Shown: in pieces, positions 37,101 through 45,106 of the stretch
Layout: every line of letters begins with the position of its first letter
How positions within the stretch are numbered: the stretch's first letter is position 1
NCBI GenBank assembly: GCA_020848615.1
Contig: JADLHW010000019.1
Location: 1 to 59,162, forward strand
Direction: 5' to 3'
DNA from: Thermoleophilia bacterium
GTDB lineage: Bacteria > Actinomycetota > Thermoleophilia > Miltoncostaeales > Miltoncostaeaceae
Length of the DNA stretch: 59,162 bases
Program-made: the position numbers and the translations under genes
Notes under the pieces: generated by a model
What the model was told of the DNA's origin: nothing
What the model saw: only the letters and a program-made list of their open reading frames with translations
Databases searched by the model: none

Positions 37101-37832
37101 CGGCTGGTCTCCGAGGGCCGCCTGCGCGCCCGCGGCGTGTACGGGTTCTGGCCGGCCAACGCCGACGGCGACGACATCGTGCTGTACACCGGTGAGGACC
37201 GTGCGCAGGAGCTCGCGCGGTTCCCGATGCTGCGCCAGCAGCGGGCGAAGGCCGACAACAAGCCGCAGTACTGCCTCGCGGACTTCGTCGCGCCCCTCGG
37301 AGCCGGCGTGCCGGACTGGGTGGGCGGCTTCGCCGTGACCGCGGGGCTCGGATCGGCGGACATCGTCGCGGAGTTCGAGGCGGCGCACGACGATTACTCG
37401 GCGATCATGGTGAAGGCCCTCGCCGATCGGCTCGCCGAGGCGTTCGCGGAGATGCTGCACCAGCGCGCCCGCCGGGACTGGGGCCACGAACCGGAGGCCC
37501 TGTCGAACGAGGACCTCGTCGCCGAGAACTACCGCGGCATCCGCCCCGCGTTCGGCTACCCGGCGTGCCCGGACCACACACCCAAGCGCACCCTGTTCCG
37601 GCTGCTCGACGCCCCCGGCATCGGGATGTCCCTGTCGGAGCACCTGGCGATGCTGCCGCCGGCGTCGGTGAGCGGCATCTACCTTGGGCACCCCGAGGCC
37701 CGGTACTTCGCGGTGGGGCCCCTGGGCGCCGACCAGGTGGCCGACTACGCGGAGCGCGCGGGCATGTCGCTGGAGGAGGCCGAGCGCTGGCTCTCCCACA
37801 ACCTGTCGTACGAACCGGAGGCGGTGCGGTGA
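34119..37832 (+). CDS. metH: Cobalamin-dependent methionine synthase
   Basis: 1237 residues, full length with all four modules. Homocysteine domain (1-330): zinc ligands Cys251 (GVNCALG) and Cys314-Cys315 (GGCCGT). Pterin/methyl-THF domain (about 350-620): [25 protein letters not shown]12 domain: cap helices, then [11 protein letters not shown] with cobalamin-binding His768 and [14 protein letters not shown]-terminal AdoMet reactivation domain includes EYWYxxR-like region [16 protein letters not shown]. It methylates homocysteine to methionine. Leaderless-type promoter; the TGA overlaps the GTG of the next gene. Confidence 0.97.
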   Translation: MASTRPDARTALDAALAERVVILDGAMGTQIQRFGLTEADFRGERFADHPSPLAGNNDLLVLTRPDVIREIHEWFLEAGADIIETNTFSSTAVAQADYGMQPAVHDMNVVAARLARESADAQTARTPDRPRFVAGAVGPMNRTLSMSPKVEDPGYRAVSFDEVREAYAEQVRGLIEGGVDLLLVETIFDTLNAKAALLAIEEVAQETGVRLPVMISVTITDASGRTLSGQTVEAFWVSVAHSRPWSVGVNCALGAEAMRPHVEALARISDCWTSCYPNAGLPNAFGEYDELPEDTARVLRDMAGDGLVNILGGCCGTTPNHIAAVARAMEGVRPRPRPAGADPSLTWLSGLEPYVMRPDSTFTMIGERTNVTGSRRFAQLILGGDDTTALEVAVEQVRSGANVIDVNMDEGMLDSVAAMTRFLNLVASEPEIARVPIMVDSSRWEVIEAGLKGCQGKSIVNSISLKEGEEAFLAQARRARGYGAAMVVMAFDEAGQADTEDRKVEICTRAYRLLTEEAGVPPQDIIFDPNIFAVATGLEEHARYAMDFIGACRRIKEACPGVRISGGVSNLSFSFRGNDVVREAMHTAFLYHAIAAGMDMGIVNAGQLGVYEQLPPDLRDLVEDVLFDRRPDATERLLTFADTVKGRSTKKELDLAWREGTVEERLEHALVNGLVDFIEDDTEEARLKYGVPLQVIEGPLMAGMGTVGDLFGAGKMFLPQVVKSARVMKRAVAHLEPFMEEERAAAQAAGAGSSQGRVLLATVKGDVHDIGKNIVGVVLGCNSYEVIDLGVMVPTQTILDEAAARGVDVVGLSGLITPSLDEMAGVAAEMERRGLDLPLLIGGATTSKQHTAVKIAPRYTGPVVHVLDASRAVGVVSNLLDPQRREVLHAQVLEDQERLRGIHEGRVQRPMLSIGEARDRRPAIEWQSDAPPSRPAFTGPRAVEVPLTELVPYIDWTFFFHAWELKGRFPAVLEHPDYGDAAKELYANARAMLDRLVSEGRLRARGVYGFWPANADGDDIVLYTGEDRAQELARFPMLRQQRAKADNKPQYCLADFVAPLGAGVPDWVGGFAVTAGLGSADIVAEFEAAHDDYSAIMVKALADRLAEAFAEMLHQRARRDWGHEPEALSNEDLVAENYRGIRPAFGYPACPDHTPKRTLFRLLDAPGIGMSLSEHLAMLPPASVSGIYLGHPEARYFAVGPLGADQVADYAERAGMSLEEAERWLSHNLSYEPEAVR

Positions 37833-38200
37833 GCTCGAACCCGCTCCCCCAGGCCCAGCCGGCACGGCTGGGCGGGGACCACGAGGCGCGGCCCATGCGC
37901 TTCCACGTGACGTGGCGGGTGTTCGACTCCATCCAGCAGATCGACGACGTCTCCCGGATGCAGCGCACCGTGATCGCGGTGATGGAGCGCTGCGCGGGTT
38001 CGAACGTGGTGATGGGCCACGGGATGTTCGCCGACTGCCGCGGCGGGTTCGTGATCGTCGACGTGGAGTCCCCGGAGCGGCTCATGGAGCTGTTCGCGGG
38101 GCTGTCGGACCTCGCGCACCTGGAGGTCCATCCGCTGGCGCGCACCGACCTGGGCCTGCGCCACCTGCGGGGGATGCTCGCCTCGGAGCAGCTGGGCTGA
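37829..38200 (+). CDS. Small DUF3303-like protein (dimeric alpha/beta barrel), tentative
   Basis: 123 residues from a GTG overlapping the metH stop; an ATG at 37895 ([11 protein letters not shown]) starts the conserved-looking part. The pattern of a short beta strand, helix, [19 protein letters not shown] strand-turn-strand and a final [12 protein letters not shown] strand resembles small DUF3303/ABM-type ferredoxin-like dimers. No catalytic residues can be named. Translational coupling to metH and position before a macrodomain gene are the only functional hints. Confidence 0.55.
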   Translation: MSSNPLPQAQPARLGGDHEARPMRFHVTWRVFDSIQQIDDVSRMQRTVIAVMERCAGSNVVMGHGMFADCRGGFVIVDVESPERLMELFAGLSDLAHLEVHPLARTDLGLRHLRGMLASEQLG

Positions 38201-38691
38201 TGCCCGGGACGCTCACCCTCGTGGTGGGCGACCTCACCGCGCAGGCGGTGGATGCCGTCGTGAACGCCGCCAACGAGGCCCTCTCGCCGGGCGGCGGGGT
38301 GTGCGGGGCGTTCCTCCGGGCGGGCGGCATGTCGATCTTCGACGAGGCCGCGAGCATCGGCGGGTGTCCCACGGGCGGCGCCGTGGCGACCGGCGGTGGG
38401 AGGCTCCCCGCGCGGCATGTGATCCACGCCGTGGGCCCGGTGTGGCACGGCGGCGCGGAGGGGGAGGAGCGGCTGCTGACGTCCGCGTACCGCAGCGCGC
38501 TGGAGGTCGCCGTGGGGCTGGGGTGCCGCACCGTGGCGTTCCCGGCCATCTCCACCGGCGTCTACGGCTTCCCGGTCGCTCGCGCCGCCCCCGTCGCCGT
38601 CGCCGCCTGCCGTCCGTTCCTGGACCGCATCGACGAGGTGCGCTTCGTGTTCATGGACGACTCCACCCGCGCGGCGTACGCCGCGGCCTGA
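38200..38691 (+). CDS. Macrodomain protein (O-acetyl-ADP-ribose deacetylase type)
   Basis: 163 residues, a single macrodomain. LVVGDLTAQAVDAVVNAANEALSPGGGV gives the nucleotide-binding Asp and the Asn-Ala-Ala-Asn motif, ATGGGRLPARHVIHAVGPVW the second loop, and FPAISTGVYGFP the diphosphate loop, all typical of YmdB/MacroD enzymes. It likely hydrolyses O-acetyl-ADP-ribose or ADP-ribosyl marks. ATG overlaps the stop of the preceding gene by one base. Co-transcription with metH is likely; the biochemical connection is not known. Confidence 0.92.
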   Translation: MPGTLTLVVGDLTAQAVDAVVNAANEALSPGGGVCGAFLRAGGMSIFDEAASIGGCPTGGAVATGGGRLPARHVIHAVGPVWHGGAEGEERLLTSAYRSALEVAVGLGCRTVAFPAISTGVYGFPVARAAPVAVAACRPFLDRIDEVRFVFMDDSTRAAYAAA

Positions 38692-38737
38692 GGCGTCCCA
38701 TGGAACCGGCGGCCGTCCCGCCGTGTCAGGGATGCAG

Positions 38738-39253
38738 ATGAGCGATTCCATCGCAGCCCTGGTGCGGCGGGCCCGCGCCGGTTCCGACGCCGCCGCGGCG
38801 ACGCTGTTCGACCAGGTGTGGCCGGACGTCCTGCGCACCGCGCGGGCGATCGTCGGGAACGGCGGCGCGGCGGAGGACGTCGCGCAGGACGCGATGGTGA
38901 AGGCCTTCGGGCGGCTCGACTCCTACGACGGCCGGGGTCCGTTCGGCGCCTGGGCGCGGCGCATCGTGGTGAACACGGCCATCAACGCCCTTCGCGGGCG
39001 GGGTCGCGTGGTGCCGCTCACCAACGCCGTGGCCGCCGCCGAGGCCCCGGACCCGTCCGGCGCGGGCGCGCTCGCCGCGGCGGTGCGCGACCTGCCGCCC
39101 GACCGGCGCGCGCTGGTGGGCCTGCGCTTCGGCCTGGACCTCACGCCCACCGAGATCGCCGAGGTGCTGGACCTGCCGGTGGGCACCGTGAAGTCCCGCC
39201 TGTCGCGCGTGCTGGAGCAGCTGAGGGAGACCCTGGAGGGGGTGCCGCGGTGA
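38738..39253 (+). CDS. ECF-type RNA polymerase sigma factor
   Basis: 171 residues. Sigma2 region (about 20-85: LFDQVWPDVLRTARAIVGN, AEDVAQDAMVKAFGRL) and sigma4 helix-turn-helix (about 115-165: LPPDRRALVGLRFGLDLTPTEIAEVL, VGTVKSRLSRVLEQLRE). No SnoaL or other C-terminal extension. Start set at the ATG with AGGGA 6 nt upstream; GTG 38723 and ATG 38732 are in-frame alternatives. GTGA overlap with the following membrane protein indicates a sigma/anti-sigma type pair. Confidence 0.93.
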   Translation: MSDSIAALVRRARAGSDAAAATLFDQVWPDVLRTARAIVGNGGAAEDVAQDAMVKAFGRLDSYDGRGPFGAWARRIVVNTAINALRGRGRVVPLTNAVAAAEAPDPSGAGALAAAVRDLPPDRRALVGLRFGLDLTPTEIAEVLDLPVGTVKSRLSRVLEQLRETLEGVPR

Positions 39254-40812
39254 ACGTGGAGGACCTGCTGCGCGACACCGTCACGCCCCGGGCCGGCTCG
39301 GACCCGGCCGTGGAGGAGCGCGTGCGGAGGGAGGCGATGGCCGCCCTGTCCCGGATGCGCCGCCGCCACCGCGTGCGCCGGGCGGTTTCGGTCGGCGCGG
39401 CCGCGGCGGGCGTCGCCGCCATCGCCGCGTTCTTCGTGTTCGCGATGCCGAGGGGCGGGGACGCTCCGGCGCCGGGCTCGGAACCGCCGCTCCCGGTGTC
39501 GCTGCTTCAACGCCCCGAACGGGCGGTCGACCGGCTGCCCGGCGACCCGGCGCGCTACGGGGTGGGCGCCGCCCTCGGGACCGTGCGGTTCGCCGTGGCC
39601 GGCGACCGCCTGCGCTTCTACGCGGTGCGCCCGGCCGACCGCGACGAGATCTGCATCGTGGCGACGACGAACCCCGGGGGGCGACCGCGCGGGGCGGCGT
39701 GCAACACCATCGACACCCTCCGTCGCGTCGGAGCGCTGGCGTTCCTGTACCCCGACGCGACCGGCCGGCAGGACGTCGGGATCATCGTGCCCGACGGGAT
39801 CGACCGGATCGTGCTCAACGGAGCCACCCTCACCGTGAGCGGCAACGCCGCCGCGGGGACGATGCCCCTCTCGGCGTCGCCGACCGTGACGCTGGTGGGG
39901 TCCGGCGCGCCGGACATCACGCCCGATGCCGGCCCGGACTGGCCCCGTTCGGAGGTCGGCGGCGCCCCCGCCGTGACGGTGCCGCTGAGCCGGGGCGGAC
40001 AGCTCACCAACGCCCCGACGCCCCTCGACGACCTCCGGTTGATCGCCCCGGCGTCCGCTCCCGCCGGCACCGTGGTCGCGATCCGGGTCGCGGCGCCCAG
40101 CGGCCTCGTGGACGGGAACGTCAGCTTCGGCGTGCACGCCACGCTGGACCGGCGGGACGGCGCGGCTTGGGTGCCCTCGCATCACCTCACGGTCACGCCA
40201 TCGGCCGATGCCCCGGCGCCCGCCGTCCCGGCGAACACCCCGAACTACGCGTGGGTGGACATCGGCCTGGGTGGCAGTGCGCCGCACCGGGTGTGGCTGC
40301 CCTCGGTGGCCCCGGGGACCTACCGGATTCGCATGACGGTCAACGGGTCGTCCGAGGCCGGGACCCCGGGCTTCCGGGACCTCACCGCCGAGATCGCGAT
40401 CACGCCCGACCCGGTGACGCCGCCCGCGAGCGCCGACGGGCTCATCGACCGTACGACCGCCGAGGTCGTCGCAATGGATTCCGACGGGGCCCGCGTGTGG
40501 CGTGCCCCGGCCCCGCCGGAGGCATCACCCCCCGGCACGGCGGGCGAGCTCACCTGCTGGCTCTTCCTGGGCGGCACCGACTGCACCGGCGCCGCGGATC
40601 TCGCCCGCACCGGGGGGTTCGCAATGACGTACGCGGACGCCGACGGCACCTGGCGCACGGCGGTGGTGGCCGCCCCGGGGGCGACGGCGATCCGCATCGC
40701 CGGGCGGCAGCGCCTCATGGTGAACGGCGTCGCGTTCGCGAGCGGCCTCTCCACCGGACGGCCGGACGTGGAGGTGGTGTTCCGCGGCGGCGCGGTCAAG
40801 CGCCTCCGCTGA
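39250..40812 (+). CDS. Sigma-coupled membrane protein, candidate anti-sigma factor
   Basis: 520 residues. A short cytosolic N-terminus (VNVEDLLRDTVTPRAGSDPAVEERVRR, about 1-44) with no HxxxCxxC zinc motif, one transmembrane helix (about 45-66) and a large extracellular part. The outside region contains two similar beta modules, one near 90-170 (RFYAVRPADRDEICIVATTN) and one near 415-520 (CWLFLGGTDCTGA), plus a middle beta-sandwich with a Tyr-Arg-Ile-Arg strand. Position and 4-nt coupling to the ECF sigma argue for an anti-sigma role; the sequence itself does not prove it. No other domain recognised. Confidence 0.65.
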   Translation: MNVEDLLRDTVTPRAGSDPAVEERVRREAMAALSRMRRRHRVRRAVSVGAAAAGVAAIAAFFVFAMPRGGDAPAPGSEPPLPVSLLQRPERAVDRLPGDPARYGVGAALGTVRFAVAGDRLRFYAVRPADRDEICIVATTNPGGRPRGAACNTIDTLRRVGALAFLYPDATGRQDVGIIVPDGIDRIVLNGATLTVSGNAAAGTMPLSASPTVTLVGSGAPDITPDAGPDWPRSEVGGAPAVTVPLSRGGQLTNAPTPLDDLRLIAPASAPAGTVVAIRVAAPSGLVDGNVSFGVHATLDRRDGAAWVPSHHLTVTPSADAPAPAVPANTPNYAWVDIGLGGSAPHRVWLPSVAPGTYRIRMTVNGSSEAGTPGFRDLTAEIAITPDPVTPPASADGLIDRTTAEVVAMDSDGARVWRAPAPPEASPPGTAGELTCWLFLGGTDCTGAADLARTGGFAMTYADADGTWRTAVVAAPGATAIRIAGRQRLMVNGVAFASGLSTGRPDVEVVFRGGAVKRLR

Positions 40813-40884
40813 AGCGCCACGGCTCCCTCCGAGGTCCGCCGGGAGCGCCTCCCCGTTCACGTCCTTCTCCAGCGCGGCCGATCC

Positions 40885-40902
40885 CGGCCCCCGGCGGGGC
40901 CG
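40885..40902. terminator. Bidirectional terminator hairpin
   Basis: CGGCCCC-CGGC-GGGGCCG forms a 7-bp perfect stem in the 111-nt gap between convergent genes ending at 40812 and 40924. Confidence 0.55.
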
Positions 40903-40923
40903 TCGCGCCGGCGCCCGGGGGCG

Positions 40924-41472
40924 TCAGTCCATCTCGAACTGGATCTTCGCGATGGCCAGGCGCGCCTGGTAGGTCGCCTCGCAGAGGACGCGCAGCTTCG
41001 CCTCGACGACGTTCTCGGGCAGCTCGTGCAGCCCGGGGGTGGCGACCACCCACAGCAGGGCGGGCGGCGTGTCCCGCACGGCCTCCACCACCAGGCGGCC
41101 CACGGCGTTGGGGTCCTCCACCTCCGCCGAGGAACCGTCGACGATCGCGACCATCGCGTCACCGGGCCCCAGCACGTAGGCGCCCGCGGGCGCGGTGACG
41201 TCCCCCTGCAGGAGCTTCGCCCCCGCGGCGGTGAGCGCGGCGGGATCACCCGCGTGCGCCATCACGACGCGGTACGGCGCGGCCTCCGACGCGGCCCGCC
41301 ACGTCTGCGGGGTGTCCTCGGCGGCCCCGCTGGCGATGACGTCGATTCCGATCGCCGCCAGGCGGGCCGCCCACTCCGGCGGCCCGGGCAGGGCGCCCAG
41401 CACCAAGGTGGGCAGGACGGGGAGCTGGATCCCCAGGGCCTCGAGCTCGGATCGGCGCATTCCGCGCGGCAT
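40924..41472 (-). CDS. Conserved-looking protein of unknown function
   Basis: 182 residues, soluble, no signal peptide. Alternating hydrophobic strands (PVLPTLVLGALPG, YRVVMAHAGDPAAL, AMVAIVDGSSAEV, ALLWVVATPGLHELPENVVEAKL) suggest an alpha/beta fold, possibly a TIM-barrel fragment of the MetE or uroporphyrinogen-decarboxylase type, with PGLHELPENVVEAKLRVL the most characteristic stretch. I do not recognise it with confidence. ATG at 41472, with ATG 41460 an alternative. Divergent from the permease gene with only 23 nt between. Confidence 0.6.
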   Translation of the reverse strand: MPRGMRRSELEALGIQLPVLPTLVLGALPGPPEWAARLAAIGIDVIASGAAEDTPQTWRAASEAAPYRVVMAHAGDPAALTAAGAKLLQGDVTAPAGAYVLGPGDAMVAIVDGSSAEVEDPNAVGRLVVEAVRDTPPALLWVVATPGLHELPENVVEAKLRVLCEATYQARLAIAKIQFEMD

Positions 41473-41483
41473 CCTGGCACAGC

Positions 41484-41489
41484 TACGCT
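41484..41489 (+). promoter_or_regulatory. -10 box of leaderless-type promoter (permease gene)
   Basis: TACGCT lies 6 nt before the GTG at 41496. Confidence 0.5.
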
Positions 41490-41495
41490 GGCGCG

Positions 41496-42686
41496 GTGAG
41501 GGCGATCCCGGGTCACGGGTGGCTGCGGCGCGTGGGGCCGTGGGTCGGCATCGGCACCAGCCCCGCCGCGCTCATGGCGGGGGGCGGCGTCGCCGAGGGC
41601 GTCGAGGGCGGGGTGCTGGTGGCCGCCGTCCTCGCAGGCGTGGCCGCGCTCACCACCCTCGCCGTGGGGCAGGGGGTGCTGGGCCAGCGCCTCCGCCTGC
41701 CGCTGGGCGGCGTCGTGGCGGGACCGCTGGGCGTGGAGGGGTCCCGCCGCATCGCGTCGCTGGCGATGCTCGTGATGATGATCGGCTGGTTCGGGGTGAA
41801 CGTCGGCGTGGCCGGCACCGCCACCGGCCGGCTGCTCGGCATCCCCGACGTCGCCGGGATGGTGCTGTTCGCGTTCCTCGCCCTGGCGATGACCTGGCGG
41901 GGCATCGGGTCGCTGTCCTGGGCGGCGCTCGCCGCCGGGGTCGCCACCGTCACGCTCGCCGCCTGGGGCATGCACCTGGCCTCCGGCGCGCACGGCCTCA
42001 CCCTGGAGTCCGCGCACACGGCGACCGACCCCATCTCGCCCGTCGAGGCGGCGTCGCTGATGGTGGGCTACGGGGCGGCGTTCGCCCTCCGCACCCCCGA
42101 CTTCACGATCGACCTGGAGCGCCGCCGGCAGGTGCTGTGGTGCGGCCTGGCCGGCCTGGCGGCCCCTTTGACCGCATTCGCACTTGCGGGCGCCACGCTG
42201 CAGGCCGCCACCGGCACGTGGGACCTCGCGGACGTCATGCGGGCCCTCGGCAGCAGCACCGCCGCCTACCTGTTCATCGCCGTCGGCTTCTTCGGGTCGG
42301 TCATGTCGAACCTGTTCTCCGGGTCGCTGGCGCTGCAGGGCGCGGTGCCCGTCGAACACCGCCGCGGGATGCTCGTGGTCCTCGGGATCGGCCTGGTGCT
42401 CGCGGCCTCGGGGTTCAGCGACCGCATGCCCGCCTACCTGGTGGCCATGGCGATCCTCGCCCCCGGCCTGGCCGTGTTGTGCTGGTGGGCGTGGCCGCGC
42501 CTCGTGGCGCCGCCCCGGGGATGGGTGCGATACGGGCTGGCCGCATGGGGGGCGTCGGTGATCGTGGGGATGGCGCTCTCCCTGTCCGGATCGGGATCTG
42601 GGGCCTTGGCCGCAGTGCTGGTTACGGGGTTTGCCGGGTTGCGGTGGCTTCCGGGGGTCCGTCAGACTCCGGGGTCTCGGCAATGA
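41496..42686 (+). CDS. NCS1-family-like permease (purine/cytosine permease type)
   Basis: 396 residues, about 11-12 transmembrane helices. The first helices contain VGIGTSPAALMAGGG and GQGVLGQRLRLPLGG, then MLVMMIGWFGVNVGVAG, resembling CodB-type NCS1 transporters (TM1, TM2 and TM3 substrate-site regions). It is somewhat shorter than classical NCS1 members. Substrate could be cytosine, a purine, hydantoin or thiamine-like compound; none can be chosen. GTG start 6 nt after a TACGCT box. pckA begins 13 nt after its stop with its own ribosome-binding site. Confidence 0.75.
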   Translation: MRAIPGHGWLRRVGPWVGIGTSPAALMAGGGVAEGVEGGVLVAAVLAGVAALTTLAVGQGVLGQRLRLPLGGVVAGPLGVEGSRRIASLAMLVMMIGWFGVNVGVAGTATGRLLGIPDVAGMVLFAFLALAMTWRGIGSLSWAALAAGVATVTLAAWGMHLASGAHGLTLESAHTATDPISPVEAASLMVGYGAAFALRTPDFTIDLERRRQVLWCGLAGLAAPLTAFALAGATLQAATGTWDLADVMRALGSSTAAYLFIAVGFFGSVMSNLFSGSLALQGAVPVEHRRGMLVVLGIGLVLAASGFSDRMPAYLVAMAILAPGLAVLCWWAWPRLVAPPRGWVRYGLAAWGASVIVGMALSLSGSGSGALAAVLVTGFAGLRWLPGVRQTPGSRQ

Positions 42687-42699
42687 ACTCGGAGGGCAC

Positions 42700-44265
42700 A
42701 TGGCGATCGACGTGGGTGAACGTTCGGCGACCGGTCTCGACGCGCACGGGCTGCGTCCCAGCGGCACCGTGCACTGGAACCTGTCCGCGGCGGCTCTGTA
42801 CGAGCACGCGCTTCGGGCCGGCGACGGCCGCCTCGCCAAGGGCGGGCCGCTCGTGGTGTCCACCGGTCGCCACACCGGACGTGCCCCGAAGGACAAGTTC
42901 GTGGTGCGCGAGCCCAGCAGCGAGGGTCGCGTGTGGTGGGGCGACGTCAACCAGGCGATCTCCCTCGAGCACGCCGAGCTGCTCGGATCGGGCCTGCGGG
43001 CGCACCTGTCCGCCGCCCCCAACCTGTACGTGCTGGACGCCCGCGTCGGCGCCCATCTTACGCACGGCATCAACGTGCGGGTGATCTCCGAGAGCGCCTG
43101 GCACACCCTCTTCGCGCAGACGATGTTCATCGACATCGGCGCGGAGGCCCGGGCGAGCGTCGTCCCCGACGCGCTCATCCTGCACGCCCCGAGCTTCGAG
43201 GCCGACCCGGCCGAGAACGGCACCAACAACACGAACTTCGTGGTCCTGAACCTCGGCACGTCCGAGGTGCTGATCGGCGGCACCCAGTACGCCGGTGAGA
43301 TCAAGAAGTCCGCGTTCAGCCTCATGAACGACATCCTCCCGAGCAACGGCGTCATGTCGATGCACTGCTCGGCGAACGTCGGCAAGGACGGCCGCGTCGC
43401 GGTGTTCTTCGGCCTGTCCGGCACCGGCAAGACCACCCTCTCCACCGACAGCGAGCGGCCCCTCATCGGGGACGACGAGCACGGCTGGGCCGAGGACGGC
43501 GTCTTCAACCTCGAGGGCGGCTGCTACGCGAAGGTCATCGGCCTGTCCGAGAAGGCGGAGCCGGAGATCTACGCCACCACCGGGATGTTCGGGACGGTCC
43601 TCGAGAACGTGATCATGGACGACGTCACCCGTGAGCTCGACCTGGACGACGCGAGCCTCACGGAGAACACCCGCGGGGCGTACCCCCTCACCTCCATCCC
43701 GAACGCCGTCCCGGAGAAGCGCGCCGGGCACCCGTCCGCGATGGTCATGCTCACCGCCGACGCGTTCGGCGTGCTGCCGCCCGTGGCCCGCCTCACCCCC
43801 GAGGAGGCCATGAAGATGTTCCTCGCCGGGTACACGGCGAAGGTGGCGGGCACCGAGGTGGGCGTGAAGGAGCCGCAGGCCACGTTCAGCGCCTGCTTCG
43901 GCGCCGCGTTCCTGCCGCAGCCCCCGAGGGTCTACGGGGAGCTGCTGAAGGAGCTCCTGGAGCAGCACGGCACGTCCACGTTCCTGGTGAACACCGGCTG
44001 GACCGGCGGGCCGTACGGCGTGGGCCACCGCATGCCGATCGCCGCAACCCGCGCGATCGTGCGCGCCGCCCTGTCGGGGGAGCTCGACAAGGCCGAGATG
44101 CGGAAGGACCCGGTCTTCGGCTTCGACGTCCCCGTGGCGATCGACGGCGTCGACAGCGGCCTGCTGGACCCGCGGAGCACGTGGGCGGACCCCTCGGGCT
44201 ACGACGCCACGGCGAAGAAGCTCGCGGACGACATCAACGCCGCAGCCGCCAAGGCCGCGTCGTAA
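42700..44265 (+). CDS. pckA: Phosphoenolpyruvate carboxykinase (ATP)
   Basis: 521 residues, typical of ATP-dependent PEPCK. Converts oxaloacetate plus ATP to PEP, CO2 and ADP, the entry to gluconeogenesis. Kinase-1a P-loop GLSGTGKTTLS (238-248, Lys244), kinase-2 region GDDEHGWAEDGVFNLEGGCY, RHTGRAPKDKF near the N-terminus (substrate Arg), and the late TGWTGGPYGVG loop. GGAGG stands just before the ATG. Many actinobacteria use the GTP-type enzyme, so the ATP type is of taxonomic interest. A 40-bp palindrome right after the stop is the likely terminator. Confidence 0.97.
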   Translation: MAIDVGERSATGLDAHGLRPSGTVHWNLSAAALYEHALRAGDGRLAKGGPLVVSTGRHTGRAPKDKFVVREPSSEGRVWWGDVNQAISLEHAELLGSGLRAHLSAAPNLYVLDARVGAHLTHGINVRVISESAWHTLFAQTMFIDIGAEARASVVPDALILHAPSFEADPAENGTNNTNFVVLNLGTSEVLIGGTQYAGEIKKSAFSLMNDILPSNGVMSMHCSANVGKDGRVAVFFGLSGTGKTTLSTDSERPLIGDDEHGWAEDGVFNLEGGCYAKVIGLSEKAEPEIYATTGMFGTVLENVIMDDVTRELDLDDASLTENTRGAYPLTSIPNAVPEKRAGHPSAMVMLTADAFGVLPPVARLTPEEAMKMFLAGYTAKVAGTEVGVKEPQATFSACFGAAFLPQPPRVYGELLKELLEQHGTSTFLVNTGWTGGPYGVGHRMPIAATRAIVRAALSGELDKAEMRKDPVFGFDVPVAIDGVDSGLLDPRSTWADPSGYDATAKKLADDINAAAAKAAS

Positions 44266-45106
44266 CCGGTCGTCTCACCGCCTCCGGTGGCCCCGCGGGG
44301 CCGCCGGAGGCGGTGAAGCGCGACCAGTCCGGGGACCGCTTGCCGCGGAACGCCGCCAGCCCCTCGGTGAACTCCGGGGACGCGTAGGCGCGCTCGCGCC
44401 AGCCGTCCACCGTGGCCCGCGCCGCCGCGTCCAGGGGACCGGCGATCGCGTCGATGGCGGCGCGCGTGCCCGCCACGGCGGTGGGCCCGGCCATCGCGAT
44501 GTCCCGCGCCTCCTGGAGCGCGGCGGCCCACAGCTCCGCGTGCGGGACGACGCGGTCCACCAGGCCGATCTCCAGGGCCCGGGCGGCGTCCGCGGGACGG
44601 CCGGTGAGGAACAGCTCCCGCGTCCGGGCGGGACCGAGGCACGCCACGAACCGCCGCATGCCCTCGGGGGCGTAGACCACGCCCAGGCGGGCCGCCGGCA
44701 TCGCGAGCCGCGCCGTGTCGGCGGCGAGCCGCCAGTCGCAGGCGATCGCCAGCTCCAGCGCCCCGCCGAACGCGGCACCCCCGATCACCGCGATCACCGG
44801 CACCGGGCACGCGGCGATCGCCGCGGTCGCGATCCCCAGGCGGCGCTCCCCCGAGCGCAGCCGCGCGGCGAGGGCGTCGCCGTCGGCGTCCCCCAGATCG
44901 AGGCCGGCGGAGAAGTGCCGGTCGCCGTCGCCGCCCAGCAGCACGCAGCGCACGCCGGGGGGCGGCGCTTGCACCGCCGCGGTGATGGCGTCCAGGATTC
45001 CGTCGTCGACGGCGTTCGCCCGCGCGGGGTTGCTCATTCGCAGCACCAGGGCGGGGCCGTCGACGGCCGTGACGAGCGCGGGTGCGGGAGGTGGTTCGGC
45101 TGGCAT
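44234..45106 (-). CDS. Enoyl-CoA hydratase/isomerase family protein
   Basis: 290 residues. Crotonase fold: oxyanion hole in HFSAGLDLG and GGAAFGGALELAIACD, where the first catalytic Glu (ALELA) is present. The second acidic residue of hydratases (usually PE in FGQPE) is Ala here (MPAARLGVVY), so classical hydration is doubtful; isomerase, decarboxylase or thioesterase activity is possible. The frame reads on through a 40-bp palindrome and 32 nt into the 3' end of pckA on the other strand, giving an odd Gly/Pro/Arg tail after the natural-looking end RSPDWSRF. ATG at 45106; divergent, overlapping start with the ketopantoate-reductase-like gene. Confidence 0.85.
   Translation of the reverse strand: MPAEPPPAPALVTAVDGPALVLRMSNPARANAVDDGILDAITAAVQAPPPGVRCVLLGGDGDRHFSAGLDLGDADGDALAARLRSGERRLGIATAAIAACPVPVIAVIGGAAFGGALELAIACDWRLAADTARLAMPAARLGVVYAPEGMRRFVACLGPARTRELFLTGRPADAARALEIGLVDRVVPHAELWAAALQEARDIAMAGPTAVAGTRAAIDAIAGPLDAAARATVDGWRERAYASPEFTEGLAAFRGKRSPDWSRFTASGGPAGPPEAVRRPVTTRPWRLRR
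44276..44315. terminator. 40-bp near-perfect palindrome: pckA terminator inside the convergent gene
   Basis: CACCGCCTCCGG (44276-44287) pairs with CCGGAGGCGGTG (44304-44315); the middle GGCCCC-GC-GGGGCC is also self-complementary, with one T-G mismatch position on each side. It starts 10 nt after the pckA stop and lies within the last codons of the convergent crotonase-family gene. Confidence 0.75.
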
